6,802 nt of DNA from Flavobacteriaceae bacterium. GTDB lineage: Bacteria; Bacteroidota; Bacteroidia; Flavobacteriales; Flavobacteriaceae. Location: contig JAESUF010000251.1 of assembly GCA_016763215.1 (NCBI GenBank), forward strand, positions 1 through 6,802. Direction: 5' to 3'. Below are positions 1 to 6,714 of this stretch, piece after piece. The position numbers were made by a program, and so were the translations under genes. The notes under the pieces are model-generated. The model made no database searches. It worked only from the letters and a program-made list of their open reading frames with translations, and was not told where the DNA came from. The stretch's first letter is position 1, and each line of letters begins with the position of its first letter.

Positions 1-2
1 GA

Positions 3-659
3 ATTTGCGAAGAATACGGAGCAGATTCATTACGGCTGTTTGAAATGTTCTTAGGACCTTTAGAACAAGCAAAACCATGGAAAACTGCTGGTATTTCTGG
101 AGTTTCATCATTCTTAAAAAAATTATGGAAGTTGTTCTATTCTTCCCTTGAGGAAGGTCAGGAAGCTGTTCTTCGTATTTCTGATGTTAAACCCACGGCA
201 GAAGAATTAAAAACCTTGCACAAAACCATTAAAAAAGTAGAAGAAGATATTGAGAATTTCTCATTCAACACATCGGTTTCTACCTTTATGATTGCAGTAA
301 ATGAGTTAACCGCTCAAAAATGCAACAAGCGAGCAATTTTAGAACCATTATTGATTTTGATTTCTCCCTATGCACCACATATAGCAGAAGAATTATGGAG
401 TCAGTTAGGAAATACAGCATCTATTTCTGAGGCTGCTTTCCCAGTTTTTGATGCAAAACATTTGGTAGAAAGCTCTAAGAATTATCCAATTTCTTTCAAC
501 GGAAAAAAGAGGTTCACCCTAGAATTGCCTTTAGACATGAGCAAAGAAGAAATGGAGAAAGTTGTGATGGCCCATGAAAAAACTCAAGCACAATTAGAGG
601 GGCGTACCCCTAAGAAAGTGATTATAGTTCCCGGGAAGATTGTGAATATTGTTGGTTAA
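3..659 (+). CDS. leuS: Leucyl-tRNA synthetase, C-terminal part (5' end outside window)
   Basis: Class I aminoacyl-tRNA synthetase that charges tRNA-Leu with leucine in the cytoplasm. Only the last 218 residues are visible; the frame is open to the left edge from base 3, so the ATG at 45 is internal and not the start. The visible part opens with the stretch that follows the KMSKS loop in LeuRS (EEYGADSLRLFEMF, then GPLEQAKPW), so the KMSKS loop itself should lie just outside the window. Next comes the helical anticodon-binding domain, including LILISPYAPHIAEELWSQLG, typical of this class. The end is the small C-terminal tRNA-binding domain (LPLDMSKEEME, then KKVIIVPGKIVNIVG). The C-terminus looks complete and ends in TAA at 657-659. 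The GPLEQ-KPW wording fits Bacteroidota LeuRS. The editing domain and catalytic HIGH motif cannot be judged here. The identification is secure. Confidence 0.97.
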   Translation: MCEEYGADSLRLFEMFLGPLEQAKPWKTAGISGVSSFLKKLWKLFYSSLEEGQEAVLRISDVKPTAEELKTLHKTIKKVEEDIENFSFNTSVSTFMIAVNELTAQKCNKRAILEPLLILISPYAPHIAEELWSQLGNTASISEAAFPVFDAKHLVESSKNYPISFNGKKRFTLELPLDMSKEEMEKVVMAHEKTQAQLEGRTPKKVIIVPGKIVNIVG

Positions 660-679
660 CACACACACAGTGTGCTTTT

Positions 680-694
680 GGTAAGAAAATTACC
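680..694 (+). terminator. Small perfect hairpin, possible part of leuS transcript end
   Basis: GGTAA (680-684) and TTACC (690-694) pair perfectly around a GAAAA loop; a T-G wobble could add one more pair. The hairpin sits 20 bases after the leuS stop codon, is preceded by TTTT (676-679) and is not followed by a T-run. It is therefore not a textbook intrinsic terminator on the + strand. On the opposite strand the TTTT becomes AAAA, which also gives no U-tract. It may contribute to 3'-end formation or RNA stability, or it may be chance. Confidence 0.25.
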
Positions 695-696
695 GT

Positions 697-740
697 ATGT
701 CATTTCGAAATGAGCCTTTTGGGCGATTGAGAAATTTCAT
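697..740. repeat. Imperfect palindromic intergenic repeat (flavobacterial ATTTCG...GAGAAAT type)
   Basis: The element runs from ATGTCATTTCG to GAGAAATTTCAT. Its outer 10-base arms (697-706 and 731-740) pair at 8 of 10 positions. Nested inside is a perfect 14-base palindrome, TCATTTCGAAATGA (700-713), and a short GCC-TTTTG-GGC stem-loop near the centre. The wording GTCATTTCG...GAGAAAT matches, from memory, a short interspersed palindromic repeat common between genes in Flavobacteriaceae, often with GCGATTGAG before the right arm as here (723-731). Only one copy is in this window, so the repeat status comes from recall and from the palindromic structure, not from copies seen here. It can fold identically on either strand. 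Confidence 0.55.
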
Positions 741-825
741 GCTGGTATCGTTTTTATTGTCTTTCCTAAAAACGTATATTCAACTCGATTGAGTAACGGA
801 AGTAGCTACTATAAAACAATTAAAA

Positions 826-1080
826 ATGGATTTTTACGAGATTTTAGGAATGGCAGCAGCAGTCTTAACCACGGCTTCTTTTTTGCCTCAAGTGTATAAA
901 ACTTGGAAAACGAAAGATACAGGAGGATTGTCTTTAACAATGTATATTTCTTTTTTTATTGGAATTGTTTTATGGGTAATTTATGCAGTACATATTAATA
1001 GTTTGCCAATGATTTTAGCCAATGGAGTTACTGCAGTTACTTCGTTGTTTTTAGTACTGATGAAATTGAAATATAAATAA
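826..1080 (+). CDS. SemiSWEET family sugar transporter
   Basis: The 84-residue protein is a SemiSWEET (MtN3/saliva, PQ-loop superfamily), a half-size relative of eukaryotic SWEETs that works as a dimer of three-helix bundles and passes mono- or disaccharides through the inner membrane by facilitated diffusion. Three hydrophobic helices are visible at about residues 5-24, 38-57 and 61-79. The first ends in the PQ motif (P21-Q22) with the family wording SFLPQVYKTWKTK. W50 in helix 2 and N66 in helix 3 (ILAN) match the sugar-pocket Trp and Asn known from characterised SemiSWEETs. The length is normal for the family. The ATG is preceded by an A-rich stretch (AATTAAAA) rather than a Shine-Dalgarno site, as usual in Bacteroidota. 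The sugar carried cannot be told from sequence. The next gene begins 39 bases downstream, so this is probably the first gene of an operon. Confidence 0.92.
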   Translation: MDFYEILGMAAAVLTTASFLPQVYKTWKTKDTGGLSLTMYISFFIGIVLWVIYAVHINSLPMILANGVTAVTSLFLVLMKLKYK

Positions 1081-1119
1081 CTATTTTTAAGTATCTTGTT
1101 ATCATTAAATGGTCTGACA

Positions 1120-1587
1120 ATGACATTGAAAAATTTACTTCCTTGCCTTGTATTTGGAATACTTTTTGCTTCATGTAAAAAGGAAAATACATTACAAGAC
1201 TATATGGCCGATTCTTGGCAAACGACCTATCTAAAAATAGAAATGCCAACATTTCAGAAATCAGATTCAATCAATGTTTTTGAAGATAAATTTGAAAACA
1301 ACCCTGCAAGGATTGCTCAATCTTCATACAATGAAGACGGGACATTTGTCGCTTGGTTTTTGGATAAGGAAAGAAAAAGACAAGGAGATTCTTCTGGGAA
1401 GTGGAATGTGAAAGGAGATTCACTTTATGTAGCGTTTTTTTATGGAGGTAGAGATGTAAAAGTAGCTTACCATATTCAAATGACTGAAGGAGGATTTATA
1501 GGAACGTGTATATATGATTGGGATGAAGATGGAGAGTTTGACGATTTATTAGTAATGAAAACCAAACGAATTAATTTAGAAAATTAA
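1120..1587 (+). CDS. Small lipoprotein with lipocalin-like fold, function unknown
   Basis: The ATG at 1120 gives 155 residues. It is preferred over an in-frame TTG at 1096 because it places a basic residue (K4) and a hydrophobic core (residues 5-16) directly before a lipoprotein signal. The lipobox is FASC with the lipidated Cys at residue 19, followed by KKE, a very common mature start in Bacteroidota lipoproteins. The body has alternating short strands with phrases typical of lipocalin-like lipoproteins (DSWQTTYLKIE, YNEDGTFVAWF, GKWNVKGDSLYV), suggesting one small beta-barrel domain. Near the C-terminus, residues 133-144 read DWDEDGEFDDLL, an Asp-rich loop resembling calcium-binding DxDxDG motifs. 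I do not recognise a named family. The protein should be anchored in the envelope, and no clear surface-export signal is seen after the Cys. Its TAA is directly followed by the GTG of the kinase gene, so the two are almost certainly co-transcribed and perhaps functionally paired. Confidence 0.8.
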   Translation: MTLKNLLPCLVFGILFASCKKENTLQDYMADSWQTTYLKIEMPTFQKSDSINVFEDKFENNPARIAQSSYNEDGTFVAWFLDKERKRQGDSSGKWNVKGDSLYVAFFYGGRDVKVAYHIQMTEGGFIGTCIYDWDEDGEFDDLLVMKTKRINLEN

Positions 1588-3045
1588 GTGTTCAATTTTA
1601 GAAAAATATCGCTTCGAATACGGATATTCTTATCCATGATCTTGCTAATTTTATTAGCATCTATATTAATTATCACGGTGACCATTTACCAGTATGATGA
1701 GCAAACAAAAGAGTACAACATTAAACGTTTTGGACGTAAAGAACAGGCGACAAAAAAGAGCATAGAAATTCACCTGAATAAGAAAACTACCTATCCAGTA
1801 ATTACAGAAAATTTAGTACATATCTTTCAAGATAGAATCTTTGAAATTTCAGAGATTCTCAACCTGGAAATTACGATGTATGATCTAGAAGGAAAACTTT
1901 TAAAGACATCAATACCTTTAGATTTTAAACAGATAGCTCTAGATTCCTTATCTAAAAATGACATTACAAGGCTAAAAGAAAGACCAGACAAACGAATTTT
2001 TGAAGTTATAGAAGGGAAAAAGACTAGTTTAGAAACATCCTATACCTATATTTTAGATCCTTTGTCTAAAAGTATTGGAATTCTCAAATTAGAATTTAAC
2101 CAAGATAATGTAGAACAAGAACAAGAACTTCAAGAGTTTCTATCTCGGTTAAGTCTTGTGTATTTCTTTATGTTTTTAATTGCCATTACATTGGCTTATT
2201 TCCTGTCGAGTTACATTACAAGGTCAATCAAGACTATTAGTGCAAAGATGCAGCAAACAAGGTTGAACAAACGAAATGAAAAGATCATTTTAGATGCAAC
2301 GAGTTCCGAATTGGATATTTTAGTTGAGGCGTACAACAGTATGATTGATGAGCTGGAAGAAAGCGCAGTTAAATTGGCGCAAAGCGAGCGTGAACAAGCT
2401 TGGAGGGAAATGGCAAAGCAAGTAGCTCATGAAATTAAAAACCCATTAACGCCAATGCGATTATCCGTACAAAGTTTTGAGCGTAGATTTGATGTAAATG
2501 ACCCAAAAATTAATGAAAAGGTAAAGGAATACAGTGAAACTTTAATTCAACAAATAGATGTAATGAATTCTATTGCTTCTGCTTTCTCTGATTTTGCCAA
2601 AATGCCAAAACAAAAACGTGAAAAGATTGAGGTAATTGGTGTGGTGAAAATGGCGCTGGATATTTTTAATGAAGATTATGTTTCATACCATCATACAGAA
2701 AATGAATTGTATGGAAATCTCGATAAAACACAATTAATTAGAATTGTAACGAATTTAATTACCAACGCGAACCAAGCTTCAGAAGAAGAAGAAAACCCAA
2801 AGATTGAGGTAAAAGTTTCATCTAGAGAAGATAAAATTATTATTGAAGTTTCCGATAATGGAAAAGGAATCGGAAAAGATGTAGAGCATCTAATTTTTGA
2901 ACCTAAACTCACGACAAAGTCAAGTGGAATGGGACTTGGGTTACCTATGATAAATAATATTATTGAAGCCTATGAAGGCTCTATAAATTTCACTTCAGAA
3001 GAAGGAAAAGGAACAGTATTTACTGTAATTTTACCAAAAACATAA
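1588..3045 (+). CDS. Membrane sensor histidine kinase, NtrY-like (HAMP-HisKA-HATPase)
   Basis: A 485-residue sensor kinase. The start is GTG, immediately after the upstream stop; the first ATG (residue 17) lies inside the first membrane helix, so GTG is the better start. Order: basic N-terminus, helix 1 (about 13-33), a periplasmic domain (34-189) with Cache/PAS-like strands (ITMYDLEGKLL at 95-105, SIGILKLEF at 162-170), helix 2 (190-210), HAMP linker (about 207-260), then the dimerisation domain with phospho-acceptor H281 in AHEIKNPLTPMRLS, the H-box wording typical of the NtrY subfamily. The ATP-binding domain shows the N-box (N389, N393), G1 (DNGKGIG, 423-429), F-box (FEPKLTTK, 437-444) and G2 (GMGLGL, 447-452). 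All catalytic parts are present. No response regulator is encoded in the window, so the partner must lie elsewhere. The signal is unknown; a nitrogen role should not be assumed from the NtrY resemblance. Confidence 0.94.
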   Translation: MFNFRKISLRIRIFLSMILLILLASILIITVTIYQYDEQTKEYNIKRFGRKEQATKKSIEIHLNKKTTYPVITENLVHIFQDRIFEISEILNLEITMYDLEGKLLKTSIPLDFKQIALDSLSKNDITRLKERPDKRIFEVIEGKKTSLETSYTYILDPLSKSIGILKLEFNQDNVEQEQELQEFLSRLSLVYFFMFLIAITLAYFLSSYITRSIKTISAKMQQTRLNKRNEKIILDATSSELDILVEAYNSMIDELEESAVKLAQSEREQAWREMAKQVAHEIKNPLTPMRLSVQSFERRFDVNDPKINEKVKEYSETLIQQIDVMNSIASAFSDFAKMPKQKREKIEVIGVVKMALDIFNEDYVSYHHTENELYGNLDKTQLIRIVTNLITNANQASEEEENPKIEVKVSSREDKIIIEVSDNGKGIGKDVEHLIFEPKLTTKSSGMGLGLPMINNIIEAYEGSINFTSEEGKGTVFTVILPKT

Positions 3046-3058
3046 ACAAGTCAATAAT

Positions 3059-3841
3059 ATGAATTTTGAAAATATTCTGGTAAGTCAACAAAATGGATTA
3101 GCAACCATTACGATTAATAGACCTAAAAAACTAAATGCTCTAAATATTGACACGATAAGTGAGTTACATGATGCTTTTGATGTATTGAATGATGATGCAG
3201 AGACCAAAGTAATTATCCTTACTGGTAGTGGAGAAAAAGCATTTGTTGCTGGGGCTGATATTTCAGAATTTTCGAATTTTGCTGTAGAGGAAGGACAAAA
3301 GTTAGCGGCTAACGGACAAGAACAATTGTTTGATTTTGTAGAGAACCTTTCAACTCCTGTTATTGCTGCAGTAAATGGGTTTGCCTTAGGAGGAGGTTTA
3401 GAATTGGCAATGGCTTGTCATTTTAGAGTTGCTTCCGACAATGCAAAAATGGGATTGCCAGAAGTTTCTTTAGGTGTAATTCCAGGTTATGGAGGAACAC
3501 AACGTTTGTCACAATTAGTAGGAAAAGGAAAAGCGATGGAACTCATTATGACTGCTGGAATGATTTCTGCAAATGATGCCAAAGAAGTAGGCTTGGTAAA
3601 TTATGTGTCAAGCTTAGAAGAGTTACTTCCTCTAGTAGAAAAACTAGCAAGTAAAATTATGAGAAATTCATCAGTAGCGATTGGTGCTGCAATACGTGCA
3701 GTAAATGCAGGATTTAAAGATGGCGTAAATGGTTTTGAAACTGAAATTACAGAATTTGGAAACTGTTTTGGAACTGAAGACTTTAAAGAAGGGACTACAG
3801 CCTTTTTAGAAAAAAGAAAAGCCGATTTCCCAGGGAAATAA
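3059..3841 (+). CDS. Enoyl-CoA hydratase/isomerase (crotonase) family protein
   Basis: A 260-residue cytoplasmic enzyme of the crotonase superfamily, full length for short-chain enoyl-CoA hydratases. It probably hydrates a trans-2-enoyl-CoA to a 3-hydroxyacyl-CoA in fatty acid or related acyl-CoA breakdown. Both catalytic glutamates of classical hydratases are present: E115 in GGGLELAMAC and E135 in LPEVSLGVIPGYGGTQRL. The oxyanion hole is supplied by A66 (in VAGADIS) and G112. The CoA-binding opening INRPKKLNALN is at 19-29. One deviation is H121, where most hydratases have Asp (AMACD). The C-terminal helical part, EGTTAFLEKRKADF, is the usual trimerisation region. The gene starts 13 bases after the kinase stop, with an A-rich leader, so it probably shares the transcript. 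Without substrate data, a 2-enoyl-CoA hydratase is most likely; crotonyl-CoA or an isomerase substrate is possible. No link between its reaction and the kinase is evident. Confidence 0.94.
   Translation: MNFENILVSQQNGLATITINRPKKLNALNIDTISELHDAFDVLNDDAETKVIILTGSGEKAFVAGADISEFSNFAVEEGQKLAANGQEQLFDFVENLSTPVIAAVNGFALGGGLELAMACHFRVASDNAKMGLPEVSLGVIPGYGGTQRLSQLVGKGKAMELIMTAGMISANDAKEVGLVNYVSSLEELLPLVEKLASKIMRNSSVAIGAAIRAVNAGFKDGVNGFETEITEFGNCFGTEDFKEGTTAFLEKRKADFPGK
3825..3839. repeat. 15-base perfect inverted repeat over the hydratase stop codon
   Basis: ATTTCCC (3825-3831) and GGGAAAT (3833-3839) are exact reverse complements around one A. It encodes the last residues of the hydratase (DFPGK) and runs into the TAA. 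As RNA it can form a 6-bp stem with a CAG loop. The nearest T-run (3854-3859) begins 14 bases after the stem, farther than in a standard intrinsic terminator. It may be a weak terminator or 3'-stabilising hairpin, or a by-product of coding sequence. Confidence 0.35.
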
Positions 3842-3933
3842 ATTTGAGTAAGCTTTTTTCAGCTGATTTGTTATTTTATAATTATATTGACAAGCCTCTT
3901 TGTTAATGTTAGTGATATAAATCAACCTTTTTC
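3842..3933 (+). promoter_or_regulatory. AT-rich spacer, probable promoter region of the M16 peptidase gene
   Basis: The 92-base gap is the widest between genes after the SemiSWEET gene and is very AT-rich, so the peptidase gene probably has its own promoter here. Candidate elements are TTTG at 3867-3870 and 3899-3902 and TATATTG at 3883-3889, which partly resembles the Bacteroidota -7 box TAnnTTTG. None of these is paired at the usual spacing of about 19 bases, so no exact promoter is called. A T6 run at 3854-3859 lies downstream of a palindrome over the preceding stop codon and could mark a weak transcript end. Confidence 0.3.
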
Positions 3934-6714
3934 ATGAAAAAAGTATTAGCTTTTTTTATCTTATTATTTTTATTAAGTCATTTATCTTTTGCTCAAAACT
4001 TTGAGTTTAAGGCAGATGACATCTATATTGATTATGAAAAATATATTCTTCCGAATGGATTAACATTACTTGTTCATGAAGATCATAAGGCACCTATTGT
4101 AGCTGTTAATATGTGGTATCATGTGGGGTCCAAAAATGAAAAACCAGGCAAGAGTGGGTTTGCGCATTTATTTGAACATTTAATGTTTAATGGAAGTGAA
4201 AACTATAACAAAGATTACTTTTTAGCGCTAGAAAAAATAGGAGGCACAAGCGTTGACGGTACAACCAATGTAGATAGAACAAATTACTTTCAAAATGTTC
4301 CAGTTGCCGCTTTAGATCAGTTGTTGTTATTAGAATCAGATAGGATGGGGCATCTTTTAGGTGCCATTAATCAAGCAAAATTAGACGAAGAACGAGATGT
4401 AGTTCTGAATGAAAAACGTCAAAGAGAAGATCAGCCTTATGGTAAAGAACAAGAGTTAATTACGAAAGCTTTATATCCTAAAGGGCATCCGTATTCTTGG
4501 ACAGTTATTGGGGAGACAAAAGATTTAAACGCAGCATCTTTAGAAGATGTTCATGAATGGTTTAAGGCCTATTATGGTGCTGCCAATACTGTAATAGCAA
4601 TTGCTGGAGATATTAAATCTAGAGAAGTATATGATAAAGTGTTGAAATATTTTGGAGATATTCCCTCAGGACCAACGATTATCAGACAAGAAATAAACAT
4701 CCCAGAGCGCACCAATGACTCGTATCAAGTATATCAAGATAGGGTTCGAGAGAGTCGTGTTTTATTTGCATGGAATACGCCCCCTTATGGAAGTCGTGAA
4801 GACTTGCAATTCGATTTAATCTCATCGATACTAAGTAGAGGGAAGAATTCCAGATTGTATAAGAAAATGATTTATGAAGATAGAGTCGCTAGTTCAGTAG
4901 CTAGTTATCAGGCTTCTGCAGAATTAGCAAGTAAGTTTGTTGTAAGAGCAAATGTTATTCATGGCGAAGATGTAGAAAGGGTGAAAAGAGAGTTGCTGGC
5001 ACAAATAAATAAGTTTATAGAAAAAGGGCCTACCAAAGAGGAATTGAAACGAGTAAAAGCTTCTTATTTTGCTTCGTTTATAAAAGGATTGGAACGCATT
5101 GGAGGTTATGGTGGTGTTTCTGATATTTTGGCGTCTAATGAAACCTATCATGGAAAAGCAGCATACTATAGAGATCAATTAAAGTTTGTAGAAGAGGCTA
5201 CTATTGAAGACTTGAGAGTTACTGCAAAAAAATGGCTGACAAGAGGAAAACACATACTCGTTTGCAATCCTTTTCCGAAATATACGGTAGAAAAAACAAC
5301 GGTTGATCGATCTAAATTACCTCCTTTACGTACTTCAAAAAAATCGACGTTTCCAAAAATCCAAAGAACCAAATTATCGAATGGATTAACAATTGTGTTA
5401 GCAGAAAGAAAAGGCGCATCTACCATTGTTATGGAAATGATGTTCAATGCAGGGTTTAAAACAGATGTTCAATCCAAACTAGGAGTCGCTTATTTAACAA
5501 TGAATTTATTGGACGAAGGAACAGGAGATTTGACATCGTTACAGATTAATGAAAAATTACAGCTATTAGGCGCTAATTTATTTACAAGTTCTGACCTTGA
5601 TGTTTCTAGTGTATTCTTAAATACATTAAAACCAACCCTAGATGCTAGTTTAGCTATTTTCTCTAATGTAATCCAAAACCCAGCCTTTTCAAAAAGGGAA
5701 TTAAAACGACTAATAGAGCAACAATTAAATACAATAAAATCAGAGAAATCAAGACCATTTAGAATGGTGTTGAGGTCTATGAATAAGTATTTATATGGAG
5801 AAGGACACCCATATAGTGCTCCTTTTACAGGAACAGGTTATGAGAATACCGTACGGTATATTACAAAGAATGATGTTGCAAATTTTTATAGAAAATGGAT
5901 CAAACCTAACAACGCAACCATTATTGTTACTGGCGATATTAGTATGAAAGAGCTGCGAGAAAAATTACAGGCAAACTTAGGAACATGGGAAAGGGGAACG
6001 TTGTCTACGATTAAGTTCACCAACGCGAAACCAAATACGAAGAATACATTGTATTTAATTGACAGACCAGGATCATTACAGTCTATTATCATAGCTGGAC
6101 ATTTAACAAAAAAACATGGAGAAGTTTCTGAAGTAGTTTTACAACAAATGGTCAATATTCTAGGAGGTGATTTTACGTCGAGAATTAATATGAATTTACG
6201 AGAAGATAAACATTGGTCATACGGAGCAGGAGGTTTGGTGTTAGGCACTCAACACGATAGACCGTTTCTTGTATATGCACCCGTACAAACAGATAAAACT
6301 GCTGAATCTGTAATTGAGTTGCGTAAAGAAATTGCTGATTTTGTGTCTACACGAAAAGCGACTAAGGAAGAATTGGATAAGGTAAAAACAAACCAAATAT
6401 TAAAACTCCCTGGTCAATGGGAAACCAATAACGCTGTGAACGCTTCCTTATATAATTTAGTGAAGTATAAATTACCATATGACTATTATCAAAAGTATAG
6501 TGATGATGTAAGAAATATTACATTAAAAGAACTTCAAGAGGTAAGTGTTAAAGCTGTTAATCCTGACGCAGTAAATTGGTTTATTGTAGGGGATAAAGCT
6601 AAAATAGGAGCTTCTTTAGCTAAACTTGGGTTTGATGAAATTGTGGAAATTGATGCAGATGGAAACCCTGTTAAACAGCGAGAGAAAGAGAAAAAAGAAA
6701 AAATTAAGAATTAA
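3934..6714 (+). CDS. Secreted M16 family zinc metallopeptidase, two fused domains
   Basis: A 926-residue peptidase of the pitrilysin/M16 family, exported by an N-terminal signal peptide (KK at 2-3, hydrophobic core 4-19, likely cut after A20 in SFA-Q). It probably degrades peptides in the periplasm or at the cell surface. The first half carries the inverted zinc motif HLFEH: H78 and H82 bind zinc and E81 is the catalytic base. The third ligand is most likely E160 in VVLNEKRQRED. The second half restarts at about residue 473 with the same opening (TKLSNGLTIVL at 479-489, compare YILPNGLTLLV at 37-47). There the zinc motif is lost: H78, E81 and H82 align with Y520, M523 and N524. It keeps the substrate-binding pattern LREDKHWSYGA with R756 and Y763. 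This active-plus-inactive fusion is the normal single-chain clamshell of M16 enzymes. The last 16 residues are Lys/Glu-rich. The substrate is unknown, and the 92-base spacer suggests separate transcription. Confidence 0.95.
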   Translation: MKKVLAFFILLFLLSHLSFAQNFEFKADDIYIDYEKYILPNGLTLLVHEDHKAPIVAVNMWYHVGSKNEKPGKSGFAHLFEHLMFNGSENYNKDYFLALEKIGGTSVDGTTNVDRTNYFQNVPVAALDQLLLLESDRMGHLLGAINQAKLDEERDVVLNEKRQREDQPYGKEQELITKALYPKGHPYSWTVIGETKDLNAASLEDVHEWFKAYYGAANTVIAIAGDIKSREVYDKVLKYFGDIPSGPTIIRQEINIPERTNDSYQVYQDRVRESRVLFAWNTPPYGSREDLQFDLISSILSRGKNSRLYKKMIYEDRVASSVASYQASAELASKFVVRANVIHGEDVERVKRELLAQINKFIEKGPTKEELKRVKASYFASFIKGLERIGGYGGVSDILASNETYHGKAAYYRDQLKFVEEATIEDLRVTAKKWLTRGKHILVCNPFPKYTVEKTTVDRSKLPPLRTSKKSTFPKIQRTKLSNGLTIVLAERKGASTIVMEMMFNAGFKTDVQSKLGVAYLTMNLLDEGTGDLTSLQINEKLQLLGANLFTSSDLDVSSVFLNTLKPTLDASLAIFSNVIQNPAFSKRELKRLIEQQLNTIKSEKSRPFRMVLRSMNKYLYGEGHPYSAPFTGTGYENTVRYITKNDVANFYRKWIKPNNATIIVTGDISMKELREKLQANLGTWERGTLSTIKFTNAKPNTKNTLYLIDRPGSLQSIIIAGHLTKKHGEVSEVVLQQMVNILGGDFTSRINMNLREDKHWSYGAGGLVLGTQHDRPFLVYAPVQTDKTAESVIELRKEIADFVSTRKATKEELDKVKTNQILKLPGQWETNNAVNASLYNLVKYKLPYDYYQKYSDDVRNITLKELQEVSVKAVNPDAVNWFIVGDKAKIGASLAKLGFDEIVEIDADGNPVKQREKEKKEKIKN

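Larger units (their letters stand above)
660..825. other. Intergenic spacer downstream of leuS with several inverted repeats
   Basis: This 166-base spacer separates leuS from the SemiSWEET gene. Reading from the left, it holds a (CA)5 run at 660-669 that continues into GTGTG, giving a weak 4-bp hairpin (CACA-CAG-TGTG, 664-674) followed by CTTTTG. A perfect 5-bp hairpin lies at 680-694, then an imperfect palindromic repeat at 697-740, then AT-rich sequence up to the next start codon. The leuS transcript probably ends here and a promoter for the next group of genes probably lies between about 745 and 820. No segment gives a clean Bacteroidota -33/-7 promoter pair (TTTG and TAnnTTTG), so the promoter is inferred from position only. 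I see no open reading frame of substance. Confidence 0.5.

Noticed and set aside
45..47. ATG as the start of a separate 204-residue gene.
   Set aside because: The frame is open upstream to the window edge and encodes conserved LeuRS residues (EEYGADSLRLFE), so this Met is internal.
757..782. Candidate promoter for the SemiSWEET gene: TTG at 757-759 and TATATTCA at 775-782.
   Set aside because: The -7 box matches TAnnTTTG only partly and the spacing (15 bases) is shorter than the usual range, so it is not called as a feature.
1096..1119. In-frame TTG start that would add eight residues to the lipoprotein.
   Set aside because: It would place a long, uncharged leader before the signal peptide. 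The ATG at 1120 gives a normal lipoprotein signal.
3928..3941. Perfect 14-base palindrome TTTTTCATGAAAAA over the M16 peptidase start codon.
   Set aside because: It arises from a T-run meeting the very common Met-Lys-Lys signal peptide start. A five-pair A-U stem is too weak to suggest regulation.
5886..6248. A 120-codon minus-strand open frame inside the M16 peptidase gene, plus similar shorter ones at 1037-1270, 2691-2912, 4924-5178 and 5175-5447.
   Set aside because: Those at 2691-2912, 4924-5178, 5175-5447 and 5886-6248 lie within well-supported + strand genes; 1037-1270 runs from the end of the SemiSWEET gene across the short gap into the lipoprotein gene. None has recognisable domains; they are shadows of coding sequence.
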